Source: a virus. Taken from it: DNA of 64,000 nucleotides. The number at the start of each line of letters is the position of its first letter. Within the stretch, counting starts at the first letter, position 1. The stretch covers positions 62,001 to 126,000 of IMG/VR virus record IMGVR_UViG_3300037054_000148; one strand, written 5' to 3'. The translations under genes and the position numbers were made by a program. Of this stretch, positions 1-10,104 are shown in pieces. Under the pieces are notes generated by a model. That model was not told where the DNA came from and searched no databases. It saw nothing but the letters and a program-made list of their open reading frames with translations.

Positions 1-1
1 A

Positions 2-169
2 TTTGATTTTATTTTTCAAGTAGAACGAGCCATTAACTATGTATTTTACACACAGAGTTCTGCTGCGGCCCAGGCTGCCTCTAATGCTGCTTTTAATGCC
101 AGGGTAACTGGAGCGGCTAACTCCCTTTCCGCTTCGGGCGTGGCTGGGAGCCAAGAGCTTGTTGGATAA
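2..169 (+). CDS. 3' end of a virion protein gene (partial)
   Basis: An open frame enters from the left edge and stops with TAA at 167-169, giving the last 55 residues. The tail is rich in Ala, Ser and Asn (for example SSAAAQAASNAAFNAR) and looks like a helical, low-complexity C-terminus. It sits directly upstream of baseplate and hub genes. In many myoviruses the tape measure or a tail-chaperone gene lies there, so a tape-measure C-terminus is possible, but nothing in the 55 residues proves it. The reading frame is clear; the function is unknown. Confidence 0.6.
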   Translation, partial: FDFIFQVERAINYVFYTQSSAAAQAASNAAFNARVTGAANSLSASGVAGSQELVG

Positions 170-187
170 CCATGGACGATAACTAAA

Positions 188-1117
188 ATGTCAGACTCTT
201 ACCTCAACCCTATTTGGAACTCCCCCTACTTTGACCTCACCTCAGTGACCAAGGTAGGGACACTCCCAGTTCGCGGGGAGACTCGTCTGGTGCCAGTGGG
301 TATGTTATCCTCATCAGTGGCCCCTCCTCCACAGCTTCAAACTTCTGGATCAGATGAGTCCTCTCAGGTTCCCTCAGCCTATGAGGCCATCTCATTTGCA
401 AAATCAACCTTCACTGACTACATGAACATCACTATCCCATCTCGTAGATCAGCCTCCACTGACTACTTTGAAGCGGATTACACCTATCGGTTTCTCATTA
501 ATCCTCACACTCTGAGTGTTTCCCATCAGACTGCGGATAGCCAAAGCATGACACGTGGGGGTTGGCAATTTGGAGTGTGGGGTGAGGATGTGGTGGAACT
601 TCATATGACTGGTATTACAGCCGGAGATTACTTCCAAAATGGGTTATCGGATCAGTGGGAAGAATATAGTCTGAGCTATCGTAATCTTGCAGAACTCACA
701 AATGTAGTGCTAAATAACGGTTACTGGTTTGAGGGCGAAGAGGTAAACACAGCCTGGAATGCCCCCGATTACACCAGAAAGCGTATTAAGAGCCATGGGG
801 ATGTAGTGGTTAGAGTGGGGAATTTCATGTGGAGCGGAATGTTTACAAATATGACTCATACTAAATCCGCAGAAAACCCGTTTTATAACACGTTTGATAT
901 TGGATTTATTGCCTGGAAGGAGCGGTTTGCCTCCGGATCTCCCTGGCTCTCCGCCATCAGAAATAACACTTATCGTGGACATTCAAAGGAACTTCTTCTA
1001 GCTACCCCCTCCGCTACCCCTCAGTCTCAAGTGCCAGTAGACCAGTCAGTCTCTAATTCTGTAATCACAACGGCCCCCATAGCCCCAAGTTTTCTACATA
1101 TTGTAGAGTCAGCCTAA
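188..1117 (+). CDS. putative baseplate protein upstream of the hub
   Basis: The protein has 309 aa. Residues ~95-190 carry FLINPHTLSVSHQ, TRGGWQFGVWGEDVVELH and a TGIT segment. This is a beta-rich pattern (Asn-Pro, then TRGGW, then W-G and an alternating strand) of the kind seen in tail and baseplate proteins encoded just before the hub. The C-terminal ~45 residues are Pro/Ser/Thr-rich and probably disordered. The start at 188 has only a weak ribosome binding site. The stop TAA abuts the ATG of the hub gene at 1118, so the two are probably translationally coupled. The baseplate role is inferred mainly from gene order. Confidence 0.55.
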   Translation: MSDSYLNPIWNSPYFDLTSVTKVGTLPVRGETRLVPVGMLSSSVAPPPQLQTSGSDESSQVPSAYEAISFAKSTFTDYMNITIPSRRSASTDYFEADYTYRFLINPHTLSVSHQTADSQSMTRGGWQFGVWGEDVVELHMTGITAGDYFQNGLSDQWEEYSLSYRNLAELTNVVLNNGYWFEGEEVNTAWNAPDYTRKRIKSHGDVVVRVGNFMWSGMFTNMTHTKSAENPFYNTFDIGFIAWKERFASGSPWLSAIRNNTYRGHSKELLLATPSATPQSQVPVDQSVSNSVITTAPIAPSFLHIVESA

Positions 1118-4069
1118 ATGATCACCCCCTCTTCCCCTAATCCTGTTTCAGCGAATCCACTCACGGCTTCGCCAACCCCAGCATCTAAAATTCGTAATAT
1201 TGTGCAGTCTGCACAAGAGCGGGAAATTGTCAAAACAGCCCCAGATATGGTGGTTTATATTGATTCTCTACCCTTTATAAACAACCCCTATCTGAGTCAG
1301 GGCTCAACAAATATGGTGGCAGTTAATTTTAACGATTACGTCACCTCCATCATTACTTCCTATAGTATAGATTCCTTTATGCCCTCCGGAGCTATCAATC
1401 TGTCCGTCCCAAACGGATCTAAGCAGTTATTCATGGCTCCAGGTGGCAACACGATTATTGATATTATGAGTGCGGTTAGAATTTATGCCAAAAGCTATTT
1501 TTTTGCTGCTGATGGTAACACCATTTTTCGCCGCATATTCAATGGCTTGATCAAGTCAGTAGGTCTAAACGAAACCCCGACTAGTTTGGAAATCACAATA
1601 GGGATTGTAGGGATTTGCCGCCTTCTTGAAATGACCCAAATCGAACTAAGTAAGGCCCTCATTTCAGATTCAAGTTCCCTAGTTACGGTGTTTAGGACCA
1701 ATCAGGCGTACCTGAACGTCTACGGGGCTCTGTACGACACCTTTCATAGAGATGTGGATTTCAGTGAATTCCTGCAAGAGGCATTCCAGCAAACTTTCAT
1801 GGAAGATGACAGGGATAAACTGGTCATTCAAAATGAATATGCTTCCAAATGGGCCGCAAGACTCCAAGATCTGTGTAGGGATGTCCGACTATTTGGTTGG
1901 TCTTCCAATAATAAATCCATTTCATCTCCCGTCACTACAGGTGCGACCGCTGCTCAACAAAATTCCGTGATCGCCAGCCAGTCTGGAGCCGCCCCTACTC
2001 CGCTTATTTCACAAACTGAAATGAGCAAAGAGAATGCCGCCATAATTGGCCTGCTGAATGAATACAGTTTTGACATGGCAATCTCAGGAATCAAGTTATT
2101 TGGAAATCAGCTAGTCTCCAGGTTAGAGAGAGTTCGCTATCTTGTGGAGATTATGGGTTTTGAGGGTTATCAGGATGTTGACGGTCTGATTATTATAAAG
2201 CCCCCTTTGTACAACCTTGATTGCACAATTATCAGCAATAGCACTACTACTGCTGCTCAAACTGGAAATGTATCTGGGGAAAATTTGAGCCCTGCTACAA
2301 ATCCTTACGTTATCAATATGGCGGAAATCTTATCTGAAGATTACTTGGAGGATGAATCTGCGATTAGAAAGACCTCCATGTCTATCTCACTCAATTTTGC
2401 TGACCCATCAGGGCTTCAGATTGCCGCCCCCACTGATCTGACCAAGGTGACAAGGTTCACTGATGTTAATTTAGTGAGGAAATTCGGAGTTCGTCAGGAG
2501 CCAGCTAAGTATTGTGGGTTCCTACATGGAGATCTGAGGGCCACTTATGGATTTTGTGCCGCAGAGCTAGCCAAGGCCAATATGGGCTTCACTACATACT
2601 CGGTTTCTATCCCCCTCCGTCCTGAAATTCGACTTGGGTTTACAATCTATATCCCTCATCGAGATATGTACGCTTATATTACTGGCATCGCTATGAGTTA
2701 TAACGTTGGGGGTCAGGCCACAACCAGTTTAACTTGCAATTTTGCCAGAAAACGCCCACTATTCCTTCAAAATCAAAATATCACACAAATTGTAAATGGG
2801 CAACAAGTCCCTCTTACAGTTCAAGTATTTGCGGCCCAGCCTAATCTGGTTCATGCCTTCACCACAGCCTCCGCACAGCCCCCTACTACTTCAAATGGTG
2901 GGACGCTTAATGAAGTTGGGTTGATCTCCTCAGTTCCTCTGACACCGAGTGGCACCCCTAGTGCAGACCAACTAACGGTGAATACCTACCTTGCTCAAAA
3001 ATTGGGGAGCATTTACGAAACCTGGACTGATATGCCAGCTATGTCTAATGTTCCCACTTGGAGGATACAGAATGACGGCACCAGTGGGGCCAATGGAACA
3101 GATGGTCCTGCCGCCCCCTTCACTAATGGAGATTCTGCCCCAGATGGGACCAATACTTGGTATAATGGCGGTTTGGACAGCAGCACCGGCACCAAATTCT
3201 CAGTTCCCAAAATAGTAGATGGTCATTACCTGGACCGCACAACCATGGTCCAGCCCTATACGAATGAAAAGGGATACGAAGTGGTTTCCCCGCTTCCATG
3301 GGGTCGTTATGCCACCCTCACGGATGCCCTAGTTACCTTTACACGGGATGCTTGGCCAGAACCTGCCAGTGCCGCCACCTCTAGTCCAATTTCAAACACC
3401 ACTGTTTCAGCGTTCCTGACCGCTGGTTTAACCACCCACCTTAACTCTTCAGATGCAGCCACTCAACTAGCTAATATTGCGCCTCCTTCCTCAAATCGTT
3501 CAAACTTACCAAAAGGGGATACCCTCATCACCTCCACCTTCCCCTTCCAAAAGTTTGATAAGACCAATGTCCCTTACTTTGAACTGGCATATTCTTCCAG
3601 TGATATGGGGGTTACGGAGACTAGTTTTGCCATACCAGATTGGTCTAACCCTAATAATTCTGCCTCTGGGGCCGTTTCTGGATCCTCTGGGGCTATCTCC
3701 TCCGTCTCTCAATCGTCATCCACCTCTGGCTTGGACACTTTCTCCTCCTCCGTGGACGCTCTTCAAGTATTTCTACAGGGATATATTGGCCCTACTAATA
3801 GCAACAATGTTGGGCCATATGCAGTTTCCACCCTGCCTCAAAATACTGATATTGGCGGGTATGCTCCACCCAATGGCCCATTAAGTGGAGTATTACTTAG
3901 TATGGGTGCCACCTTCACTAGATCCCCATACGGAGCAATTCTAGGTCTGAGACCTACCGGCGCAACCCAGAATCCAGCCTATACGACCGGCACAAATGCT
4001 ACATATACAGGGGATACTTTGGGGCAGACTCTAACAAACATTGGTCAGATAATAAGTGGTGGTGGGTAA
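1118..4069 (+). CDS. baseplate hub protein (gpD/gp27-like), extended
   Basis: The protein has 983 aa. The N-terminal half (to about residue 545) looks like a tail hub of the late-control gpD / T4 gp27 type: a domain around residues 45-180 (VNFNDYVTSIITSYSIDSF, then a strand-rich stretch), and near residues 500-545 the pattern RPEIRLGFTIYIPHRDMYAY followed by ITGIAMSYNVGGQATTSL, which matches the closing hub barrel. In that family the hub trimer sits at the tail tip and binds the spike encoded next. Residues ~560-983 are Ser/Thr/Pro/Gly-rich and of unknown fold, so the protein is about twice the usual hub length. It is followed after 3 nt by the spike gene, which supports the call. Confidence 0.7.
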   Translation: MITPSSPNPVSANPLTASPTPASKIRNIVQSAQEREIVKTAPDMVVYIDSLPFINNPYLSQGSTNMVAVNFNDYVTSIITSYSIDSFMPSGAINLSVPNGSKQLFMAPGGNTIIDIMSAVRIYAKSYFFAADGNTIFRRIFNGLIKSVGLNETPTSLEITIGIVGICRLLEMTQIELSKALISDSSSLVTVFRTNQAYLNVYGALYDTFHRDVDFSEFLQEAFQQTFMEDDRDKLVIQNEYASKWAARLQDLCRDVRLFGWSSNNKSISSPVTTGATAAQQNSVIASQSGAAPTPLISQTEMSKENAAIIGLLNEYSFDMAISGIKLFGNQLVSRLERVRYLVEIMGFEGYQDVDGLIIIKPPLYNLDCTIISNSTTTAAQTGNVSGENLSPATNPYVINMAEILSEDYLEDESAIRKTSMSISLNFADPSGLQIAAPTDLTKVTRFTDVNLVRKFGVRQEPAKYCGFLHGDLRATYGFCAAELAKANMGFTTYSVSIPLRPEIRLGFTIYIPHRDMYAYITGIAMSYNVGGQATTSLTCNFARKRPLFLQNQNITQIVNGQQVPLTVQVFAAQPNLVHAFTTASAQPPTTSNGGTLNEVGLISSVPLTPSGTPSADQLTVNTYLAQKLGSIYETWTDMPAMSNVPTWRIQNDGTSGANGTDGPAAPFTNGDSAPDGTNTWYNGGLDSSTGTKFSVPKIVDGHYLDRTTMVQPYTNEKGYEVVSPLPWGRYATLTDALVTFTRDAWPEPASAATSSPISNTTVSAFLTAGLTTHLNSSDAATQLANIAPPSSNRSNLPKGDTLITSTFPFQKFDKTNVPYFELAYSSSDMGVTETSFAIPDWSNPNNSASGAVSGSSGAISSVSQSSSTSGLDTFSSSVDALQVFLQGYIGPTNSNNVGPYAVSTLPQNTDIGGYAPPNGPLSGVLLSMGATFTRSPYGAILGLRPTGATQNPAYTTGTNATYTGDTLGQTLTNIGQIISGGG

Positions 4070-4072
4070 AAT

Positions 4073-6640
4073 ATGGATATAAAAAGTTTCACTCGAAGGC
4101 CCGATACCCCAGTTCTCTCTGAGTCTTCTCGGTTGGATGAGCAATATCAGGTATTCCCCGCTGAAGTGGTTAGAGTGGATTATGAGCGTAAAGTTGTAGC
4201 TATTCGTGACAAGCGGCATAACCAAATCTACCAGGATGTAGTGGCGTTCCCAGCGAATTCGTCCTCTGTGGAGGGGACCGATATTGATATGCCGGAAGAG
4301 GGCACTGCCTGCTTGGCCGCCACTTTGGAGTGGAACAAAGGCTACTCTCAGCACATCATTATTTGTTATTTGCTATCCGCTACCACAACCTCCCAGGATG
4401 CGGTGTCCCAACGTTCACTGTCAGGTGCGAGTAAGCCTCTAGGGGAGTGGACTGATCGAACCCGTGGGGTCTATCGGAAAGCCTATCCGGGGCAGCACAC
4501 GATTGCTAAGACGGATGGGTATACGGCAAAATTTGCTAATGGCTGGGATCAGGCTGCTATGGATTTGAGTCGAGATCAGCTTGACCCCTTCCGCCGTACC
4601 CGCACATCCAGCACAGGTCGGCAGATCATCAGAACCGATACTGCACTAAAATATGAAGGCTTTGTTCATCGTCCCCAGGCCAACTCCTCCGATATCACTC
4701 CTCACATTCTCCCAGATGGGTCAAAAGAGTGGGTGCTCTATCTAAACCCGACCGTTACAGATTGGTCAGCCCGTTATTTTGGCCAAAATGACCTCTTGAT
4801 TCAGGATATGATCCCCTTTGTGGAGCATGTAGAAAAAATTCAAGAATTTGGGCTGGATTACCCCGTCCCTCACGAGATTTATGAAACGGATATGTGGGAT
4901 AAGATACTGGGAACGGTTCAGCCCTTCCCTGATCCTTCTTCACCCACCGATAGCCAGAATTGGTGGAACCGAACTGCCATGATTGATGAGTCAGAGGGGG
5001 CTTCTTCAAATGAAAACATGTATGTTGAGGATCAGGCATGGCCTTTTGCTCAGCCATGGGATCACCCGAACAACCCCGCTGAGAATCCTGGAGTTGGCCC
5101 CGCTTTGAGTGATGGTCCTACCCCTCGTCGTCGTGGATGGATTATTGAAAAAGCTGAGGGCACCCTTGTTGGGTCCAACATGTTTGATGCGACAACCTAT
5201 GGTAAGGTGCTCAAGCCAATGGTGTTTCCACTCACCACAGCAGGCCGCTTCGCTGCTGACACGATGTCTGGTTATTCTGCGGTCACAAAACTTCCCGACC
5301 AGTCTGAGGCCCGTCTAGCCGCCTCCGCATGGTCTCTCAGATTCCCCTACGAATACAACACAACTCGTTTTGAAGTTACCAAAGAGGGGATGGCCCTATT
5401 TGAGATTGGCTCAACCCTTCCGAAGGAAAACATTGTCTGGGATTCTGGGAAATATGAACATCCTCATGGCGCGGGTCGTTCCCTTGAAGGCAATTTCACT
5501 GGTTCGGTCAAGTTGGTGCTGGGTAAGAATCGTGATGAGGAAGAGAGTCTTGATATCCAGACGACTGGCGGGGCTGTATTGCGTCTCGGAGCGGATGATG
5601 CCTCCATTCCTAATTTTCGTCGTGTCTCACAGACACAGATTCGCGGAAAGAAGGACATGATTACAGACCGCTCTCTTCAGTATTGGGGCACTCAGTCTAA
5701 AAATCAACTTGGTCATTGGGCCAGTGGGGTAAAACTGACTCCAGGAGATGCAGGAAATCTTAGTGCAAAGACCGGAGCAGAAAATGTGAGTCTCAGGGCT
5801 GCCCTAGATGGTGGACTGGTGCTTCGGCTGGGTGGTAGGAACAAGGGCTCGAAACGCCGCCACTTTTTCAATGGATATCAAGATGGGCCTGGGAAAACTC
5901 CCTACTCCATCACAGATTCAAATCGCCTAGACTCCCGTAGTCCCAATCGCCCCGTGTACCAGCTTGCTTCAACCGCAACCAGAGGCGCAGCCCTAGATAC
6001 GATCTACCAGTTTCACGATTTGACCAAAGTTGGTCAACCCCTGCTTGGAAATGCCCCACCGATTGGCATCTCTCCCTATGATTCATGGGCCGGGGATGCA
6101 ACGGGGGGGTTTGTGGACTATCTGGGAAGTTCTGCCGATATCCATGCGGTTCGGGATCTATTCGTTCGAGCCGGAAAGAATGATAATGTGGGCCTCTCTG
6201 CCACATTCGATTTAGCTGGGGCTATTCTTGCTGCCATTGGGGCGGATAGCATGGGTCGTTCGCTTATCGCACAGTTGGATGGGGCGATTGAGGCCACGAT
6301 TGGTTCAAATCAGACAAGCTCTGCTTCAAATTACACCAAGGCGATCCGATTGGAAATTAACGGAGATGTGGACATTGTAATTAAAGGAAATCTCCACCTC
6401 AATGTTACGGGGGACATAATTTCTGAAACTAATCATCGACTCGCTCTGACCCACACGGCTGACATTCGAAGAGCAACCGCTATTCTGGATGTTGGCAATT
6501 CTATCAACTATCGAGAGTCCGGAACAGGTGGAATTCAGCAATATGAGGGTGGTGTGGATGTGATCAATCAGACAGATGACTCTCTCCCATCGACAAACCC
6601 CTCCTCCCCTTCTTTCCTCTCCCCGACTGGTGGTAATTAA
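4073..6640 (+). CDS. baseplate spike protein (gp5/gpV-like)
   Basis: The protein has 855 aa. The N-terminus (residues ~25-110) reads as an OB-fold of the gpV/gp5/VgrG type: VFPAEVVRVDYERKVVAIRD, then MPEEGTACLAA and a W-containing strand. The C-terminal part (residues ~755-800) has alternating short strands (IRLEINGDVDIVIKGNLHLN, VTGDIISET) typical of triple-stranded beta-helix spikes. The middle section is long and unassigned. The spike pierces the outer layer of the host during tail contraction. The gene lies 3 nt after the hub gene, the classical hub-spike pairing. I see no lysozyme catalytic motif, unlike T4 gp5. Family assignment is from pattern only. Confidence 0.65.
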   Translation: MDIKSFTRRPDTPVLSESSRLDEQYQVFPAEVVRVDYERKVVAIRDKRHNQIYQDVVAFPANSSSVEGTDIDMPEEGTACLAATLEWNKGYSQHIIICYLLSATTTSQDAVSQRSLSGASKPLGEWTDRTRGVYRKAYPGQHTIAKTDGYTAKFANGWDQAAMDLSRDQLDPFRRTRTSSTGRQIIRTDTALKYEGFVHRPQANSSDITPHILPDGSKEWVLYLNPTVTDWSARYFGQNDLLIQDMIPFVEHVEKIQEFGLDYPVPHEIYETDMWDKILGTVQPFPDPSSPTDSQNWWNRTAMIDESEGASSNENMYVEDQAWPFAQPWDHPNNPAENPGVGPALSDGPTPRRRGWIIEKAEGTLVGSNMFDATTYGKVLKPMVFPLTTAGRFAADTMSGYSAVTKLPDQSEARLAASAWSLRFPYEYNTTRFEVTKEGMALFEIGSTLPKENIVWDSGKYEHPHGAGRSLEGNFTGSVKLVLGKNRDEEESLDIQTTGGAVLRLGADDASIPNFRRVSQTQIRGKKDMITDRSLQYWGTQSKNQLGHWASGVKLTPGDAGNLSAKTGAENVSLRAALDGGLVLRLGGRNKGSKRRHFFNGYQDGPGKTPYSITDSNRLDSRSPNRPVYQLASTATRGAALDTIYQFHDLTKVGQPLLGNAPPIGISPYDSWAGDATGGFVDYLGSSADIHAVRDLFVRAGKNDNVGLSATFDLAGAILAAIGADSMGRSLIAQLDGAIEATIGSNQTSSASNYTKAIRLEINGDVDIVIKGNLHLNVTGDIISETNHRLALTHTADIRRATAILDVGNSINYRESGTGGIQQYEGGVDVINQTDDSLPSTNPSSPSFLSPTGGN

Positions 6641-6643
6641 CCC

Positions 6644-9600
6644 ATGCCTGCCTCTACTTTTCTCCCCATTAACGCTCCGGCTGGTGTAAGCCAGCCTGCA
6701 AATGTTCCATGCCTACCCTGGATTGAAAGCCAGTATCATACGGCCATGACTGATGGGAGAATGGTTGAACAGGAAATCGGTCAACTCATCTATGAAGTAA
6801 AGAAGATGGAGCAGGAATTGATGCAATGGATTCAATCTGAATTGAATCATATTATCAACGCCATGTTGGCGGCTCTACCACCAACCTCCGCCCCTCCGGC
6901 CTGCATTGCCCAAGTCATTGTGTTCATCAAACAGATGGTTACGTTTATCGATAATGTAATCAAGACCGTTCAAGCCATCATTAAGATCATCGCTCTGATC
7001 GAAACCATGATTCGTAACATGGTTGCGATGATTCAGTCGATTCTTAACGCCATTGCTTTGCTTTTGAGCCAGATTTGCAATTTTCATCTTCCGAAACTCC
7101 CATCTCTCGCATTTTTGCTCGGAAATCTATTTAATTTCCAGGGATTCAATCTTAAGGGGCTGAAACTTGGGCTCCCTTCAATGAATTTACATTTCACATT
7201 TCCACAATGCTCGATTCAGTCTCCCAAACCATTTTACTCTCCGGGGATTGCCATATCCCCATACGGAAATACGATTACGAATGCGACTTCACCAATCGCT
7301 TCGGCCTCATTCGTTTCCCCAACCCCCGTAACCGCAGGATCAGTGGCCCCCTCGGTTACCCTACCCGTCAACCCAGCCCTAGGCACTCCGGATGCTCCTG
7401 GTAGTGGTCCATTCGCTGGCTTTGTTGTCTCTTCGGATCAACAGGCTGACCCTGAATTCCAATCTCTATTCTTAAACCCCCCAACTACCACAACCCCCCT
7501 CTACCCATCCTCATTCAACCCCACAACTGACTTCCAAGGCTCCCTGCCAGCCCCAGCATCCATTATAAACAACTATAACCTGCCGTCAGCGGTGTATATT
7601 GCAAACATAGCCTCTGCGGCTAACCTGCCGATTGCCCCGACTGTGGATTCAGCCATCTTTAAGACTGATATAGTTTCTGCTATCAACCTCGGACAAGTAA
7701 ATGCTAACCGAGACTCTAACATTTCTGCCGCATGGATCATCTATCTCTACCTGTGCCGTCAGGGTCGGGCTGGTTCTTGGATTCCAGAATATGAGGCTAC
7801 TTACCAGCAGTATATTGCCCCCTCCATTGCTTATTTGCAGAACACCCCCACCCCATGGAACGGTCTGGATCCAAATAATATCCTTAGTGGGCCTTCCGAC
7901 CTCCCTATTCTTGCTGTCCTTAATAGTATGCAAGATCCAGAACTCAGCGTTCTTCTTTGGCAGCTATCCTATGTGGAAGCCTCTCTTCTAGGGTACACGC
8001 GCAATACCACATGGGATTCTTCAGCCATTTCTTCATTTTTTGGCTATACGGATGGGGCATTAGACTTTTCGGAAACCACTATTGGCACTCGTAGCCTAGC
8101 GATTACGTTAAATTCTGATGGGCTAGCTGCTTATCCCTCAACTATTATGATTGACCCCGCTTGGACTAAGCAAGTTAATGCCGCAATCGCAGTTGGTCAG
8201 ACCGCTATTCAGAATAATTCACAATTTCAGTCCCAAAATCCAAGCTATCGTTTCATATACGACCAGTTTGCCATTGCAACTGAAGTGGATCGGTACAGTC
8301 AATACTGGCGTGAGTGGGCGGCAAGTTTCAACACATTGGTAGCTTCCAGCAATTCAAATTCAGAGAGCCCAGCGGCACTGCCCTACGTGATGAATTATTG
8401 GCAGACCATAGATTCGGCTGTCAATCCACTAGGGGACATTGCTCTCTACACTTATCTCTATACGGATGCAATCACACGTTCCTCCGGATGGGTTCCTGGG
8501 GTTGATGTGATCAATCTCCCCACAGCAATTGATACAAGTGCCAATGCTCAGGGACTTTGGGTTCCTCCAGACGACCAATCAGCAGGTTGGAATGGAATTT
8601 CCCCTAATTTAACGTTTGATGCCCAGACTTTCCTTAGCCGCCCAGACATTCAGTCCCTCCCTGTCACCACTCAACTTACTATGCTGGACCTAAACAGCGC
8701 CTGGGCCACTGCGTTGAATAATGGAAACAAATCTATCGCTGTCGCCTCACAAGAGATATCTAATTTGAAGGCCATCGTTGCGAATTCAGTGATTCAGGGT
8801 TTCCAGGTTTCCAGTAGTGTTGGGGCCTCCATCAGTCCATCGACCACATCATTACTTCGCTTCGATACCACCCCTTTAGACATCGTTGGGAACGTCACTT
8901 CTTCCGGACTATTCACTATTCAAACCGCTGGGAGTTATCTGTTGACCGGAACCTACATTTTTGGAGCATTGACCGTCCCAGCCGTACGCGAGGTTCAAAT
9001 CTGGATTAACGGAGTCCCTGTCTTCACGCAGGCATCACATAACGTGATTGATCAGGTTACGATTCAATTGAATGAGACGATAATTTTCAATAAAAATGAC
9101 ACAGTGCAGATTTACGCCTCCACAAATGGCCAAAGCCCCGCTACACTTTTACCTAATTTCAACTTCCAGTGCCTAGCCTTCACATTGGACACTTCCTCTT
9201 ATGGATTTACCGTCTCCGCCGATGGTCAAATCATTCAATCTGGTGGCATCAGCACCATTCCCACCACCTCAGACACCTCTGAGTCCACTGCGGCGGTCTC
9301 AGTAGACCAGTTAATATCAAAAATCACTTCTAACCTCAAACTATCTGGGACAGATATGGAACCGGTGTATGGAAAATATACATGGGGTATTCTAGGGAGT
9401 GGGGTTAAGCAGCAACCCGCCGCCACTCCATTGGTTTCGTTGACCGCAGTCTACACAAATGCCGATGGAAAGGCCCTTCCGATTACTCCGGAGATAGACC
9501 AGCCTGATACCCCTTACTATGATGGGGTGGTCCTGAACAACGCTGCGGCCAATCAGACGGTTTCGACAGCCCTGATGTATGGCCAGGAGTATCAGATCAC

Positions 9601-10057
9601 CACCTCTACGGTCATGCCCATACAGGCCAGTGCTTCTCCTTCCGGGGTGGCAGGTTCCAATACAACTCCGTTGGCCTCCTCTGGGAACCTCCTTCCTGGT
9701 CAAATTCTTTATGTTGGCCCTGGTGGTTTACTGACTCATGACTTCAATTACGTTAACACTAATTGCCGATGGATTATTGCGGTAGGTCGTGCAACTGATG
9801 TGGATAAATTCATCTACCAGCCAAACATCCCCATGGATACGGGCGGAAATGGGGGGCGTTTGGTTAAATACTTCGAATATATCCAAACAACTCCGGCACT
9901 CACTTGGACTTTCCCCAATCCCACAGGTCATTATGTCAATATTTCTGTCATTGACACAAATGGGAATGATGTGGCTCGTGATTTGACGTTTGATGGGGTC
10001 GGAACCATCGTGCTAAATTTCCTTCTGCCAACTGCCGGAACTGCTCACGCTTCATAA
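6644..10057 (+). CDS. large baseplate/fibre protein with hydrophobic helices and a C1q-like domain
   Basis: The protein has 1137 aa. Residues ~85-150 form a long stretch of amphipathic and hydrophobic helices (segments such as IIKIIALIETMIRNMVAMI), unusual in a virion protein. Residues ~190-310 are Pro/Ser/Thr-rich. Residues ~740-850 look like a C1q/TNF jelly roll: F-D-T-T-P, then GLFTIQTAGSYLLTGTYIF, then a V-Q-I-W-I-N-G-V strand and IFNKNDTVQIYAS. Such domains trimerise and bind ligands at fibre tips. The last ~60 residues (TWTFPNPTGHYVNISVIDTN) resemble short terminal modules of phage fibres. It follows the spike gene by 3 nt, so it probably belongs to the baseplate or a tail-tip fibre. 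The hydrophobic part could also act in membrane penetration; that is speculation. Confidence 0.6.
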   Translation: MPASTFLPINAPAGVSQPANVPCLPWIESQYHTAMTDGRMVEQEIGQLIYEVKKMEQELMQWIQSELNHIINAMLAALPPTSAPPACIAQVIVFIKQMVTFIDNVIKTVQAIIKIIALIETMIRNMVAMIQSILNAIALLLSQICNFHLPKLPSLAFLLGNLFNFQGFNLKGLKLGLPSMNLHFTFPQCSIQSPKPFYSPGIAISPYGNTITNATSPIASASFVSPTPVTAGSVAPSVTLPVNPALGTPDAPGSGPFAGFVVSSDQQADPEFQSLFLNPPTTTTPLYPSSFNPTTDFQGSLPAPASIINNYNLPSAVYIANIASAANLPIAPTVDSAIFKTDIVSAINLGQVNANRDSNISAAWIIYLYLCRQGRAGSWIPEYEATYQQYIAPSIAYLQNTPTPWNGLDPNNILSGPSDLPILAVLNSMQDPELSVLLWQLSYVEASLLGYTRNTTWDSSAISSFFGYTDGALDFSETTIGTRSLAITLNSDGLAAYPSTIMIDPAWTKQVNAAIAVGQTAIQNNSQFQSQNPSYRFIYDQFAIATEVDRYSQYWREWAASFNTLVASSNSNSESPAALPYVMNYWQTIDSAVNPLGDIALYTYLYTDAITRSSGWVPGVDVINLPTAIDTSANAQGLWVPPDDQSAGWNGISPNLTFDAQTFLSRPDIQSLPVTTQLTMLDLNSAWATALNNGNKSIAVASQEISNLKAIVANSVIQGFQVSSSVGASISPSTTSLLRFDTTPLDIVGNVTSSGLFTIQTAGSYLLTGTYIFGALTVPAVREVQIWINGVPVFTQASHNVIDQVTIQLNETIIFNKNDTVQIYASTNGQSPATLLPNFNFQCLAFTLDTSSYGFTVSADGQIIQSGGISTIPTTSDTSESTAAVSVDQLISKITSNLKLSGTDMEPVYGKYTWGILGSGVKQQPAATPLVSLTAVYTNADGKALPITPEIDQPDTPYYDGVVLNNAAANQTVSTALMYGQEYQITTSTVMPIQASASPSGVAGSNTTPLASSGNLLPGQILYVGPGGLLTHDFNYVNTNCRWIIAVGRATDVDKFIYQPNIPMDTGGNGGRLVKYFEYIQTTPALTWTFPNPTGHYVNISVIDTNGNDVARDLTFDGVGTIVLNFLLPTAGTAHAS

Positions 10058-10088
10058 CAAAGGTTTTCTCACTTCTCAACCCTTTGTT
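10056..10088 (+). other. stem-loop at gene junction
   Basis: AACAAAGG at 10056-10063 pairs perfectly with CCTTTGTT at 10081-10088, an 8-bp stem with a 17-nt loop. It overlaps the stop codon of the 1137-aa gene and ends just before the Shine-Dalgarno of the next gene. No U-tract follows, so it is not a canonical terminator. It may be an mRNA-processing or translation-modulating hairpin, or chance. Confidence 0.35.
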
Positions 10089-10104
10089 GAGGGAGCCGAG
10101 TCAG

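Noticed and set aside
3477-3884. 135-aa plus-strand frame within the hub gene
   Set aside because: Out-of-frame shadow in Ser/Pro-rich coding sequence, no ribosome binding site and no recognisable domain.
10084-10104. TTG codons at 10084 and 10087 as start of the fibre gene
   Set aside because: They lie in a stem-loop with no Shine-Dalgarno; the GTG at 10105 has GAGGG upstream.
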